Origin: Aquiflexum sp041749095
GTDB lineage: Bacteria > Bacteroidota > Bacteroidia > Cytophagales > Cyclobacteriaceae
NCBI RefSeq assembly: GCF_041749095.1
Contig: NZ_JBGTCA010000284.1
Location: 1 to 35,646 of the forward strand
Reading direction: 5' to 3'
Length of the DNA stretch: 35,646 bases
Shown: piece after piece, positions 6,866-16,500 of the stretch
How positions within the stretch are numbered: position 1 is the first letter of the stretch
How the letters are laid out: each line of letters starts with the position of its first letter
Position numbers and translations under genes: made by a program
The notes under the pieces: model-generated
Told to the model about the DNA's origin: nothing
What the model saw: the letters and a program-made list of their open reading frames with translations, nothing else
Database searches by the model: none

Positions 6866-7429
6866 ATGAATATTACCAAGGAGGAAAGAATTGAGGAGGT
6901 ATTTGGACTGTATGAAAAGTTTGGGCAGATCGATTATATCGGAGAACCAGTTTCCCAGATCGAACACATGTGCCAATCTGCTCAATTGGCCGAAAAGGAG
7001 GGATTTGATGAAGAAGTTATATTGGCAGCTTTCTTTCATGATATTGGACATCTCTTTGCATTGGATCAGGATCTTGAAAATATGGGTGGATATGGAGTGA
7101 TGAGCCATGAAAAGCTGGGTGCTGACTTTCTAAGAAAATTGGGGTTTCCTGAAAAAATCGCCAAGCTGGTCGAGAATCATGTACAGGCCAAAAGGTATCT
7201 GACATTCAAATACCCCGAATACTATGAGAAGTTGTCGGAAGCGAGTAGAAAGACCTTGGAATATCTAGGTGGTGTAATGACTTCAGAAGAGGCTGAGGCT
7301 TTTGAAAATGACGAATTTTTTGAGCTTTCCCTAAAAATGCGAACCTGGGATGAGTTGGCCAAAGAGGAGAAAGTTCCTTTGCCTGATTTGAACAGGTATA
7401 AAGATTTGGCCTTAAAGGTGAATTCCTGA
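6866..7429 (+). CDS. phnZ: PhnZ-like HD-domain oxygenase, (R)-2-amino-1-hydroxyethylphosphonate to glycine and phosphate
   Basis: This 187-residue protein carries the PhnZ residue pattern. YIGEPVSQIEHM contains Y24 and E27, the tyrosine/glutamate pair that gates and recognises substrate in PhnZ, together with H34. AAFFHDIGH holds H58, D59 and H62. SHEKLGA holds H81, ENHVQAKRY holds H105, and RTWDE holds D162. These are the ligands and second-shell residues of the mixed-valent di-iron site. PhnZ oxidatively cleaves the C-P bond of (R)-2-amino-1-hydroxyethylphosphonate, yielding glycine and phosphate in the cytoplasm. PhnY, the dioxygenase that normally makes this substrate from 2-aminoethylphosphonate, is not in the window. 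The gene is divergent from the HAD/DUF5690/FAD operon, which strengthens the phosphonate reading. Similar HD proteins of other substrate specificity (myo-inositol oxygenase-like) are the main alternative. Confidence 0.88.
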   Translation: MNITKEERIEEVFGLYEKFGQIDYIGEPVSQIEHMCQSAQLAEKEGFDEEVILAAFFHDIGHLFALDQDLENMGGYGVMSHEKLGADFLRKLGFPEKIAKLVENHVQAKRYLTFKYPEYYEKLSEASRKTLEYLGGVMTSEEAEAFENDEFFELSLKMRTWDELAKEEKVPLPDLNRYKDLALKVNS

Positions 7430-7439
7430 GGAACGATGA

Positions 7440-7511
7440 AGAACGCTGATAACGCTGATTGATCTGATTTTCACTGATTTATTGATCTTTCTGCATCAGT
7501 AAAATCAGTTT
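7440..7511. repeat. Half copy of the AACGCTGATAACGCTGAT repeat
   Basis: ACGCTGATAACGCTGAT at 7443-7459 matches exactly the left arm of the inverted repeat at 22695-22772. It is followed by CTGATTTTCACTGATTT and CATCAGTAAAATCAG, which pair imperfectly with each other. The element lies just after the phnZ stop and may act as a 3' hairpin. Confidence 0.6.
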
Positions 7512-7524
7512 CATTTCTTCTGCC

Positions 7525-7549
7525 GATGTGAGTGTCTCCTACTCACATC
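7525..7549. repeat. GTGAGTGTCTC palindrome, copy 1
   Basis: GATGTGAGT and ACTCACATC form a 9-bp perfect stem around GTCTCCT. The sequence upstream (TTCTTCTGCC) is similar to that before the copy at 9307-9328, so the repeat unit is longer than the palindrome. It lies between convergent phnZ and the metallophosphoesterase gene and could serve as a terminator for either. Confidence 0.65.
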
Positions 7550-7569
7550 CATCTCCACTCACATTCTTT

Positions 7570-9225
7570 TCATCTTTTCAAAACAAACCTATCAATCACC
7601 CTACCCTCTACATCAACTGCCTCAAATTCCAATTGCTCCTGATCCACCACAATCCATCCAAAATGATGCACCCTGATAAGTTTGTCCATTTTCGGAGATG
7701 GCTCCTGTTCAGCTTCAGGTTCGAGGTTTCCACCCGCACCTCCGACAATGACAAAAGCTGTTTGATTGGCTTTGTTGTCTAAAATAAGACGCTCATAATC
7801 ATGGGTATGACCGGAAACAACAAGATCAATCTGCCCTGATTCATAAAAGGGCTTCAATAAATCCAAAATACTTTTCTCTCCCTTGTAACCTTTCCAACCT
7901 TGGCTGAAAGGTGGTTGGTGGACAAATACAATTTTCCAATGCGCGTTTTTCCAAGCATCAGAATTGATGGTTTTCTGGAACCAGTCATATTGTTCTGATT
8001 GTATATTGATGCCAACAGGAAAGTTTTCATTGGGGTCCAGGGCTATAAATGCACAGGGACCTTCTTGCCAAAACTGATAGTTTTTCTGGTTTTTGTATTT
8101 TAGATTCTGGATGAAATTGGTTGGAACCCACTCGTTATAACTGTTGTCGTAATCATGGTTGCCCGGAAAAAGATAGTGGGGGACAGGTACCTCATGTAAT
8201 TGGCTGAGGAACTTGACATATTGCCATGAGTCCCCTCCATTTCCCACCAAATCACCAATTCCTACAGTGAATTGAGGATTTTTGTTTTTCATCTGTTTAG
8301 CGATTTCAGAAAAAGTTTCCCATCCTCCTTGACTGTCTGCCCATACAGCGAATGAAATAGATTTTGTAGAGGGAGCTAATGTGGCTTTAAAAAGAGGTGA
8401 AACCGTCTTATTCATTTCGAAATGAAAATAATGGCATTTTTTAGAAGAAACAATCGCACTATAGATTCCATTTTCTTCCATTACTTCTTTTGTATTCACA
8501 ACCATATTTGGGTCATGACCGAAATGTAATTTTGCCTTGGCATTTTTTTCCCCCGTCCATCTCAGCATCAAACTATCTTTGCTAATGGGAATGAGAACCG
8601 GAGAGCTATACCAAATGGGATATTCCTTCCAGTTTTTTGGAAAATTACCTTCCATCCAAAGGTTTTCTTTGGCTATTTTTATCGTTAAGCTGAAGTTGTC
8701 TTCCCTTTCCTTCACAGACTTTTCCCAAATCTCCTTATTCACCCAAAATACCTGTCTAAGTCCACCTGATGCCGCATTATTGATGACCCTGACATGAATC
8801 TCCATGAGAGTTTCAGTTTTTGGGATTGGGAAAAACAATTCAGAATTTTGTAAGACCCTTTCTCCATTGATCCAAAGTTGGGCACCATCATCTGCATTGA
8901 TCCACAGATATCCATCTGACTGATTCAATCTATTTAAATACCAGACATTGCTGTTTGGATGTGAAATCTTATGGGGGAGTTGGATCTTTTCTCCAAGAGA
9001 TATATCCGGAAATGAAGCAGTCTTGCCAGGCATTGTATCCCACCCATAAAACTCCCAACCATCTTCCAAAACCAGTCTATCCTCATCTGAAATGATTTGA
9101 TTAGCTGAAAGATTTAAAAGGGAGTCCAGAAAAGTAAAAGCAGAACTGGAGTAAGTTGGTGTAAACTCCTCTCTTTTACAAGAAATCAGCAAAAGAAGGG
9201 TAAATAGCAACAAAGTATTTTTCAT
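7570..9225 (-). CDS. Metallophosphoesterase lipoprotein (purple-acid-phosphatase-like)
   Basis: This 551-residue protein begins with a lipoprotein signal (KNTLLLFTLLLLISC, cysteine 16). Residues about 45-190 look like a beta-sandwich (WLYLNR-type, DGAQLWINGERVL). A middle beta domain (about 195-285) has FGHDP in the position of the phosphatase N-terminal Fn3 domain. The calcineurin-like domain follows with WADSQGG, GIGDLVGNGGD, FPGNHDYDN, VFVHQPPF and SGHTHDYER, a complete metal and catalytic set including the GNHD histidine. It should hydrolyse phosphate esters at the cell surface. It is probably the last gene of the SusC/SusD/phospholipase operon, 165 bp after the phospholipase stop. A repeat lies in that gap, so separate transcription is possible. 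It is a distant relative of the 771-2591 protein. Confidence 0.82.
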   Translation of the reverse strand: MKNTLLLFTLLLLISCKREEFTPTYSSSAFTFLDSLLNLSANQIISDEDRLVLEDGWEFYGWDTMPGKTASFPDISLGEKIQLPHKISHPNSNVWYLNRLNQSDGYLWINADDGAQLWINGERVLQNSELFFPIPKTETLMEIHVRVINNAASGGLRQVFWVNKEIWEKSVKEREDNFSLTIKIAKENLWMEGNFPKNWKEYPIWYSSPVLIPISKDSLMLRWTGEKNAKAKLHFGHDPNMVVNTKEVMEENGIYSAIVSSKKCHYFHFEMNKTVSPLFKATLAPSTKSISFAVWADSQGGWETFSEIAKQMKNKNPQFTVGIGDLVGNGGDSWQYVKFLSQLHEVPVPHYLFPGNHDYDNSYNEWVPTNFIQNLKYKNQKNYQFWQEGPCAFIALDPNENFPVGINIQSEQYDWFQKTINSDAWKNAHWKIVFVHQPPFSQGWKGYKGEKSILDLLKPFYESGQIDLVVSGHTHDYERLILDNKANQTAFVIVGGAGGNLEPEAEQEPSPKMDKLIRVHHFGWIVVDQEQLEFEAVDVEGRVIDRFVLKR

Positions 9226-9306
9226 GAGATAGATAAGCCTTAAAAAGGAAAAAACTTTATTAGGGTCTTTATACTTTTTTGGTGGATAAAACTTGCATTC
9301 TTCGCC

Positions 9307-9328
9307 GATGTGAGTGTCTCACTCACAT
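9307..9328. repeat. GTGAGTGTCTC palindrome, copy 2
   Basis: This is a short palindrome (ATGTGAGTG with CACTCACAT overlapping at GTCTC). The upstream bases TTCTTCGCCG resemble those of copy 1. It lies between the phospholipase and metallophosphoesterase genes. Confidence 0.65.
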
Positions 9329-9390
9329 TCTTTAATCCAAACCTGTAAATTAATTAACCATCCATATCAACCTTCTCGAGATTCCAAAGT

Positions 9391-11940
9391 TCACACGTTA
9401 TAATTATCATCGTCAATCGTTAAATTCCCCATTTGAGGGTCTGTTTTGGATGCCAATCCTGTCTCGATTCTTCCGGCAAACCTTCTTTCAAAATTGCTTT
9501 CATTTTTGATCTTTAGAGAAAAGTCATACCAGCCGAAGCTTTTATCAGTAGCAATGGTGATGGTTTTTTTTCCGTTTGACTTAATGCTGAATGTTGTTAT
9601 TTCCTTTCCGTATGCCTGATCTTCAAGAATGCAATTGACGGTTTTTGAATTGTCCTTGTTTTCCAAATGAATGAGAAGCTGTGCTTTTTTGGGATCAGAA
9701 ATGTCGTAGGTGGTGTTAACCTCCAACAATAACTCTCCTTTTTCACCTTTGAAACTTCTGAAGAAACCATTGGGGCCATAAGCTTCCAAATGGTATTGAT
9801 TGTTTTCAAAATTCTCCAGCGGCCATTCGAAATCCAGTTCAGTACCGGCTTCCAATGCAAAATCCCAGGATTTTATGGATTTCCATTGGCCATTTTCCAA
9901 GTATTTGTTTTGACTGTACACCTGAAAGGGTACTCCGGCTGTTTTGTCTCCAAAAATTTCTTTCCCATTTTTAAAAGCTATTCGGAAGCTTTGCTGATAA
10001 AGATCAATTGTCCCATCGAGATAAAGTTCATAAGGAAGGGGAGAGGAGTTTCTGATCCCAGTCTCTTGTTTTGGCAAAATAGGAGACCTAACCCCATTTT
10101 TTTTGACAGTTTTGATTTCTTCGGTTTTTAAGGGCGTGAAATTATTGGGCATGTCTTTAAAACTTGCTTGGTGTATCATGGACATAAAAGCTTTTTGCTG
10201 AACAGATTTGGGAAGACTGATTTTTTCGCCATTGTAGGGTCTGAAAACGGAGGTCAAATCCCCGCAAACTGTCCTTCTCCAGGAATTGATATTTTCTTCT
10301 TTGATGTCTTTTCCGGTTTTGTGTTTTAGGAATTTTTCCAAAAACATCAGAGAAGAGGTCAGATCACAGACTTCCGAATTTACCCAGCCTCCTCTAGTCC
10401 AGGGAGATGCAATGATCAAAGGAACCCTGTAGCCAAGACCAATTGGGCTTTGACGTGCATTTTCAGGTTTCATTCCAGGCTTGGAAAGTTCTTCTTCCAA
10501 GGTCACAAATTCATCTTTGGTGCTGATGCCGGAAGTGTATTTCCCGGAATCTTTATCGGTAGGATGAGGGGCGACAAAAGGTGGGATATGGTCAAAATAT
10601 CCATCGTTTTCATCATAGTTGAGGATAAATATGGTCTTCTTCCAGACTTCAGGATTTTCAGTCAGGATATTCATTACTTCCGAAAGGTACCAAGCCCCAT
10701 ACCAAGGGGCAGACGGATGGTCAGAAAATTTCTGGGGAGCAACCAACCAACTTACTGTTGGCAATTTGCCATCCTTTACATCCTTTCTGAATTGATGTAA
10801 GATGTCTCCTTTTGGGATTTTAGTTTTGAATTTTTCACCATCCTTTTCATATTCCATCCATTCTGTATCATGAAAATATTGGTCTGAATCATTGATGGAA
10901 AAAGCCTTTTGGTGAAGATTTTTTTCTGCTTCAGGTAGCTTGTCAAAATTATCCGGATGGTATTTGACCAAGGCATCACGCACATAGTCCAATTTTGCTT
11001 TGTGTTCGTCTAAACTTTTTTCTTGTCCTTCCAAAGGATTGGAATTCATTGCTGCTTCCAAATCAGCGATGGACTGTACTAATTGGTTTTCTGCTTCTTG
11101 CAAAAATGGATAATGGCTTTTGGCAAACCTGACATGGTATTGCTTGAACCATTCCAGATTATTGTCTGTGAAATTTCCCAAAAGACTTTCATCTTCCCCC
11201 TCCAATCCTGAGGAAAGACTGATTTCGTTTTGGTAAACTCTCCAAGAGATGTCGTTTTCCTCTAATCTTTCCGGAAAGGTTTCCCAGTCCACTTCATTAT
11301 TATAAGTGGCTTCTGAATTTCTTACAACCGAAAGACCTGTTTTGGGATCCCTGCTTTTTCCTGTCCAAAAATACATGCGGTTAGTGGTCGTTCCCGTCAA
11401 TGCAGAACAAAAATGCTGATCACAGACCGTGAAGGCATCCGCTAATGCATAGTAAAAAGGAAGATCCTCACGGGTATAATATCCCATGGTCAATGGCACA
11501 TGGTTGAATTCTTTGGTGCCGGGTCGCTTGGCTTCAATCCATCCATCGTATTTTCCTTCATTTCGGGCATCTACCTGATTTTCCCATGAGTGGGGAATAT
11601 CCTTCATCCAAGTGGCTTTGGTGTTTTGGATATCCAAATGAAATGGTTTGAAGGTATTTCCGTCTTTATCTTTTTGCAACCAAACCGGCAATCCGCCCTG
11701 AAGCCTGATGGCCCTTGGGTCGTTAAAGCCCCGAACACCTTGAAGTGAGCCCAAAGCATGGTCGAAAGACCTGTTTTCCTGCATCAGAAAAACCACATGT
11801 TCGGCATCATAAAATGTGCTTCCCTGTTCGGGGCTGATGGCCATTGCTTTTTGAATGGCTTGGGGGATTCCTCCCCAAAGTGCCATGCCGCCTGAAAAAA
11901 CTGTTGCCTGTTTTAGAAATTCTCTTCTATTGGTCTTCAT
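9391..11940 (-). CDS. Tat-exported phosphocholine-type phospholipase C
   Basis: I choose ATG 11940 (849 aa), which puts a twin-arginine signal (MKTNRREFLKQ) at the N-terminus; a longer start at 11967 would run into a hairpin. The alkaline-phosphatase-superfamily catalytic region follows with VVFLMQENRSFDH, GTTTNRMYFWTG and LNYDENDGYFDHIPPF, characteristic of the acid phosphatase AcpA/phospholipase C family. Two C-terminal beta domains (about 640-840) resemble the bacterial phospholipase C C-terminal repeats (DUF756-like). Members hydrolyse phosphatidylcholine or sphingomyelin to a phosphorylated head group and diacylglycerol or ceramide, in the periplasm or outside. It lies 73 bp after susD in the same operon, so its product may be taken up through the SusC/SusD pair. 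The head group cannot be predicted; a phosphonolipid is conceivable given the neighbouring phosphonate genes. Confidence 0.88.
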   Translation of the reverse strand: MKTNRREFLKQATVFSGGMALWGGIPQAIQKAMAISPEQGSTFYDAEHVVFLMQENRSFDHALGSLQGVRGFNDPRAIRLQGGLPVWLQKDKDGNTFKPFHLDIQNTKATWMKDIPHSWENQVDARNEGKYDGWIEAKRPGTKEFNHVPLTMGYYTREDLPFYYALADAFTVCDQHFCSALTGTTTNRMYFWTGKSRDPKTGLSVVRNSEATYNNEVDWETFPERLEENDISWRVYQNEISLSSGLEGEDESLLGNFTDNNLEWFKQYHVRFAKSHYPFLQEAENQLVQSIADLEAAMNSNPLEGQEKSLDEHKAKLDYVRDALVKYHPDNFDKLPEAEKNLHQKAFSINDSDQYFHDTEWMEYEKDGEKFKTKIPKGDILHQFRKDVKDGKLPTVSWLVAPQKFSDHPSAPWYGAWYLSEVMNILTENPEVWKKTIFILNYDENDGYFDHIPPFVAPHPTDKDSGKYTSGISTKDEFVTLEEELSKPGMKPENARQSPIGLGYRVPLIIASPWTRGGWVNSEVCDLTSSLMFLEKFLKHKTGKDIKEENINSWRRTVCGDLTSVFRPYNGEKISLPKSVQQKAFMSMIHQASFKDMPNNFTPLKTEEIKTVKKNGVRSPILPKQETGIRNSSPLPYELYLDGTIDLYQQSFRIAFKNGKEIFGDKTAGVPFQVYSQNKYLENGQWKSIKSWDFALEAGTELDFEWPLENFENNQYHLEAYGPNGFFRSFKGEKGELLLEVNTTYDISDPKKAQLLIHLENKDNSKTVNCILEDQAYGKEITTFSIKSNGKKTITIATDKSFGWYDFSLKIKNESNFERRFAGRIETGLASKTDPQMGNLTIDDDNYNV

Positions 11941-11958
11941 AGGTATTATTGCAATAAA

Positions 11959-11989
11959 CCTGCCCATACCAATTTTTGGTATAGGCAGG
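11959..11989 (-). terminator. Intra-operon hairpin between susD and the phospholipase gene
   Basis: CCTGCCCATACCA (11959-11971) pairs with TGGTATAGGCAGG (11977-11989) with one mismatch over 13 bp and a 5-base loop. The T run after it on the minus strand is poor. It may be a partial terminator or a stabilising 3' end that makes susC and susD transcripts more abundant than those of the enzymes. Confidence 0.5.
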
Positions 11990-12013
11990 GGATTTAAGTT
12001 TTAACTTACTCAA

Positions 12014-13579
12014 TTATCGTACAACATCCCACCAAACCCTGGTGGATATATTGTCTTCACCTTGTCGGGTGATGGCAGCCCGGTAATTATCTTCATTCAA
12101 TGCCTGAACAGAAGAAGGATACATAAACCTTCTTGGTACATTTGGTTCGAATGCCGCAGGACCGGGGACAATTTCAGGAAAACCTGTTCTTCTCCAATCA
12201 TACCAGTTTTCCAATCCTGAGAAAAACAGAGAAAGCCATTTTTGGGTGCCTATTTTTCCAAGTTTTTCCTGTTGTGTTCCGGTGTAAGATACTTTTGGTT
12301 GGTTAAAGTAGTCATTTCCAATTTGCAATCTATCTGCGATCTGTGGTAGGCTGATTAATCTATACCGGCTTTCATAATATTCAAATGAAGCATTGACACC
12401 GTTCAGGTAATATTCTTCGGCACTCCCTGTGGTGATGAATCCTCTTTCTCTTGCCTCAGCTAAAATAAACTGTAATTCAGAATAATTCATCAGTATGGTT
12501 TGATATCCTACAGGATTGGCCAAAGAGGTACATTGGTTACATGACCAAAGAAAACCAACTCTGGAAATATAATTGGAACCCCCTCTCGCAGGGTCTCCTG
12601 ATGGAGAATATTGCAGTGCTTCTTCATCGGAAAGTCCATTGGGTACACCCTGATAATCTTCTGAACCTCCAATAATCCCTGCCCCGGATTGATTGGTAGG
12701 CTGGGCATAAGCAAATAACCTTGGGTCATTTAGGTCTTTGAGCGTCAATTCCATGTTTTTGCTTAACCTGTATTCATCAAATGATCCTGATCGGGTAGTA
12801 AATAGGTCATGTTGATTAGGGACATCTGCGAGATGCTGTAGCAATGCATGATCATTGTTTCCGGTGAAAATCGGAAACTGTGCAGGATTGGAAAGTATCT
12901 GTTGCATTTCAGCAGAAGGGTCTTTTCTCAATGAAATACGCATCAAAGCCCTTAACCTTAAAGAGTTTGCGAATTTTTTCCATTTAACAATATCACCACC
13001 AAAAAGGATGTCGCCTCTTACTGCTTCATTGCTCGTTCCCAGAAGTTCATTTGCTTCCCTTAGTTCCCTGAGGATTCCTTCATAGATTGCCTCCTGACTG
13101 TCAAATACAGGATAATTGACCCCGTTTTTGGCCAATATAGCTTCCGAATAAGGGAGCTCTCCATAGGCATCGGTCATAAAGGCATATTGAAAAGCCCTAA
13201 GTACCTTGGCTATTCCTACATAATTTTTCTGTCCGAGAGGTTCGGATATCTGAATGATATTGTTCAGGTCTCTCATCGAATTGTAGAAAGTACCATAAGG
13301 ATTGCCAAATGGTCCCCAGTTGTAACGGTCTTCGTTGGTGAACTGGATTTTTGCAGTGTATTGCATCACTACGTTTCCAATTCCCCATGCCTGACCTGCT
13401 ACTTGCCCTGCCGTGCTTCTGATAACGGTGGGCAGCAACAACGAGGAAGGAACAACTTCAGGAGAATTGGGATTTGAATTGACTTCTTCAAAATCTCCTG
13501 TACAGGAAGCAATCCAGCCTATTTGAAGGGCCAGTATTGCAGTGAAAAGTTTTTTGATATTCAGTTTCATAATTTTCAT
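12014..13579 (-). CDS. SusD/RagB-family substrate-binding lipoprotein
   Basis: This 521-residue protein has a lipoprotein signal ending WIASC (cysteine 26; ATG at 13570 would shorten it by three residues). The sequence from CTGDFEEVNSNPNSPEVVP onward fits the SusD/RagB-like family 2 (SusD-like 2), with helix-rich repeats (NSLRLRALMRISL, YSELQFILAEARERG) and a C-terminal QKWLSLFFSGLENWYDWRRTG. SusD proteins form the lid over the SusC channel at the cell surface and bind the substrate. It begins 19 bp after the susC stop, the normal pairing. The position upstream of phospholipase C and phosphoesterase genes suggests a phosphorylated or lipid-derived substrate rather than a glycan. That is inference from context. 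Confidence 0.93.
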   Translation of the reverse strand: MKIMKLNIKKLFTAILALQIGWIASCTGDFEEVNSNPNSPEVVPSSLLLPTVIRSTAGQVAGQAWGIGNVVMQYTAKIQFTNEDRYNWGPFGNPYGTFYNSMRDLNNIIQISEPLGQKNYVGIAKVLRAFQYAFMTDAYGELPYSEAILAKNGVNYPVFDSQEAIYEGILRELREANELLGTSNEAVRGDILFGGDIVKWKKFANSLRLRALMRISLRKDPSAEMQQILSNPAQFPIFTGNNDHALLQHLADVPNQHDLFTTRSGSFDEYRLSKNMELTLKDLNDPRLFAYAQPTNQSGAGIIGGSEDYQGVPNGLSDEEALQYSPSGDPARGGSNYISRVGFLWSCNQCTSLANPVGYQTILMNYSELQFILAEARERGFITTGSAEEYYLNGVNASFEYYESRYRLISLPQIADRLQIGNDYFNQPKVSYTGTQQEKLGKIGTQKWLSLFFSGLENWYDWRRTGFPEIVPGPAAFEPNVPRRFMYPSSVQALNEDNYRAAITRQGEDNISTRVWWDVVR

Positions 13580-13598
13580 TTTTCAGATGATTGGTGGA

Positions 13599-16500
13599 TT
13601 AAAACTTAGCATTCAGGTTAAATCCGAAGTTTCGGGTAGAAGGGAAAGCCATGTTTTCAATTCCCGGTTGAAGTGTTCCTCCGGACATGGACAATGTTTC
13701 CGGATCGAAATGTGGGTTTTCTGTCCAAAGGGCAAGATTTCTTCCAACCACAGACAATCGCACATCTTCAATCGGAAGATTTCCAAACCATTTTTTGGGC
13801 AGGTTATATCCGAAGATTACTTCCCGGAGTTTGATGTATGAAGCGTCATATTTGGCAGCTTCCACATTGTTTCTTTCATAATATCGGTTATGCCAGTTTC
13901 GTGAAGTGATCTTAATATCATTTGGCCGGAATGTCCCGTCGCCATTAGATATCACCCCCGGGCTGATAATTCCATTGCCTTCTACTGTAAGATCATAGCC
14001 GTTTGCTCTTCCGAAGAGGGTTTCTTCCAATTGACCGGAGGTACTTCCGATGGTTTTGGTTCTTGAGACTACTATCCCACCATATCGGACATCAAAGAGG
14101 AATCCGAAGGAGAAGTTTTTATAGCTAAAGCTATTTTGGATACCCAACATCCAATCAGGATTGTAATTTCCCTGTAAGACCAATTCGGAGTCTCTAAGTG
14201 GCGTTCCGGTACTGTTGTGGATGATTTCTCCAAAAAATGGACTGCTTGGATCCTCAACCCTTGCAAATCCTACTCCATACATATTGCCCATTCTCTCACC
14301 GATCCTTGCCTGTACAAATGCGCCGTTCCGGTCTGTCAGCGTGTATGTATCCAAACCTTCAGTCAGTTCCAATACTTTGCCCCTGTTTCGGGTGAAGTTG
14401 GCCACAACATCCCATCTGAAGCCATTGTTTTTTCTAATTGGATTGGCCAATGCCACAATTTCAATTCCCTGATTCTGGATTTTACCGGCGTTGATGATTC
14501 TACTATTGTAGCCCGTGGCAATGTCCAAGGTGATAGGGATAATCTGATCTCTGGTAATATTATTGTAGTACGTGAAATCCAATCCCAACCTGCCTTGAAA
14601 AAATCTGATATCAAGCCCAAATTCAGTGGAGGCGGTTCTTTCAGGTCTCAATTCTGCATTGGAAAGGACAGAGGATTCTGTCTTGGCCTGATCAGATCCC
14701 CATGCAATCTGATTGTTGAACACATTGGTCAAACTGTATGGAGAAGTATCATTTCCAACTTCTGCATATGCCGCCCTTACTTTTACCAATGATACATTTC
14801 TTGGCATTTCTATCATATCAGAAATAATACCGCTTAGAGTCGCTGAGGGATAGAAATAAGAATTGTTATTTACCGGAAGGGTAGAAGACCAGTCATTTCT
14901 GCCTGTAATGTCCAAAAACAGGATATTCTTATACCCGATCTGTCCAAAACCGTAAAGTGAGTTGATTTTTTTGCGGGAATTAAACTGCTCAGTCTGTAAA
15001 GCAACTGCTGTATTGGTAAAGTTGTAGATATCGGGGATCAACAGTTCAGGTGCCACCAATTGAAGAAACCTGTTTTCCTGTGACATTAAGTTACCACCAA
15101 GTGCAATGTTGTAAGTCCAGGTAGTATTGGTAGTTTCTGAATAAGTCAGCAAAAAGTCTGAGTTTCTTTCGTTGAAATACACATTGTCCTCTCTGTAATT
15201 ACCTCTTGGGAATCTTTGGGTGGAGAATGCCCTTTTTCTGTCTCTCAATTCATTGTAATTGTCCACACCGGTCCTTAGCATAAGGCTGAGTTTGTCAGTG
15301 AAATGATAATTCAATACGATATTTCCAAAAATCCTGTTCTTCTGCTGACCGTTGGTATTTTCAAAGACAGTAAAGTAAGGATTGTCATGATAATTATAGT
15401 TGTAATTGAATTGCTGCATGCCTTCCATTCCCGGCATCCAATAATCCCTCAGGTTTCCGGTATTGATCTGTCTTCCATACCAAATCCATAAGTACATCAG
15501 GTTTTCAGTTCCGTAGCTGATATTTGGTCTGTTGCCGGAGTTTGTATTCTGATAGTTGACAGTAGTATTGATGGTCAGCTTGTTTGGAATGATTTGTATA
15601 CCCGAGTTCAATGCCAAGGTATTTCTTTTAAGGTCTGTATTGGGAACTATACCTTTTTGATCAAGATTCGTCCAGGAAAACCTTACGTTTGCCTTTTCAG
15701 TGTCCCCTGCAATAGATACATTGTTTGCCAATGTCACACCGGTTCTGAAAAAGTCATTGATGTTATTTGGTTGGGGCACCCAAGGAGTTGAATTGATAGT
15801 GCTTCCTGATGGTGCATTTAAATCACCGCCTCTAAAACCCGCAACATTCCTTGGGGAATCAAACTGTGGAATGGATAATCCTGTGTTCATATCAGGACCC
15901 CAACTCTCATCAACTCCATCGGCAATACCTGCCCCGGCACCATTGACAAATGCAAATTGACCGTTATTTCCTTGCCCGTATCGGTCTTGCCACTTGGGCA
16001 TGACCAAAGGATTGTCAAAAGTGGTGTTGGAATTGATGGTAATACCTAATCCTCTTTTTCCTTTTCCTGATTTGGTGGTGATAAGAATAGCACCGTTTGC
16101 TGCTCTTGAACCATAAAGTGCCGCTGCTGCCGGGCCTTTAAGGACTGTCATGGAAGCAACGTCATCAGGATTGATCTCTCCTGCGGCATTGCCATAATCC
16201 ACTTCCAGACCGCCTCTTCCTGAAGATCCGACCACATTATTACTTATTGGAATACCATCCACCACAAATAAGGGTTGGTTGGCATTGATATTCAATGAGG
16301 ATTCCCCACGGATGGTAACCCGCGTAGATCCACCCAAAGTACTTGAACCGTTGGTGATCTGTACACCTGCAACCCGACCGCTGAGGGAATTCAAGACGTT
16401 TGTTTCCCTAGCCTCAGTAAATCTGTCTCCATCTACTGTTTGAACAGAATATCCAAGGGCCTTGGCATCTCTTTCCATTCCAAGGGCGGTGACGACAATT

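Noticed and set aside
11941..11967. Earlier start for the phospholipase gene
   Set aside because: It would place nine residues before the twin-arginine signal and overlap the hairpin at 11959-11989.
14217..14792. 191-residue plus-strand frame opposite susC
   Set aside because: It is antisense to the SusC barrel, with no domain, signal or neighbour to support it.
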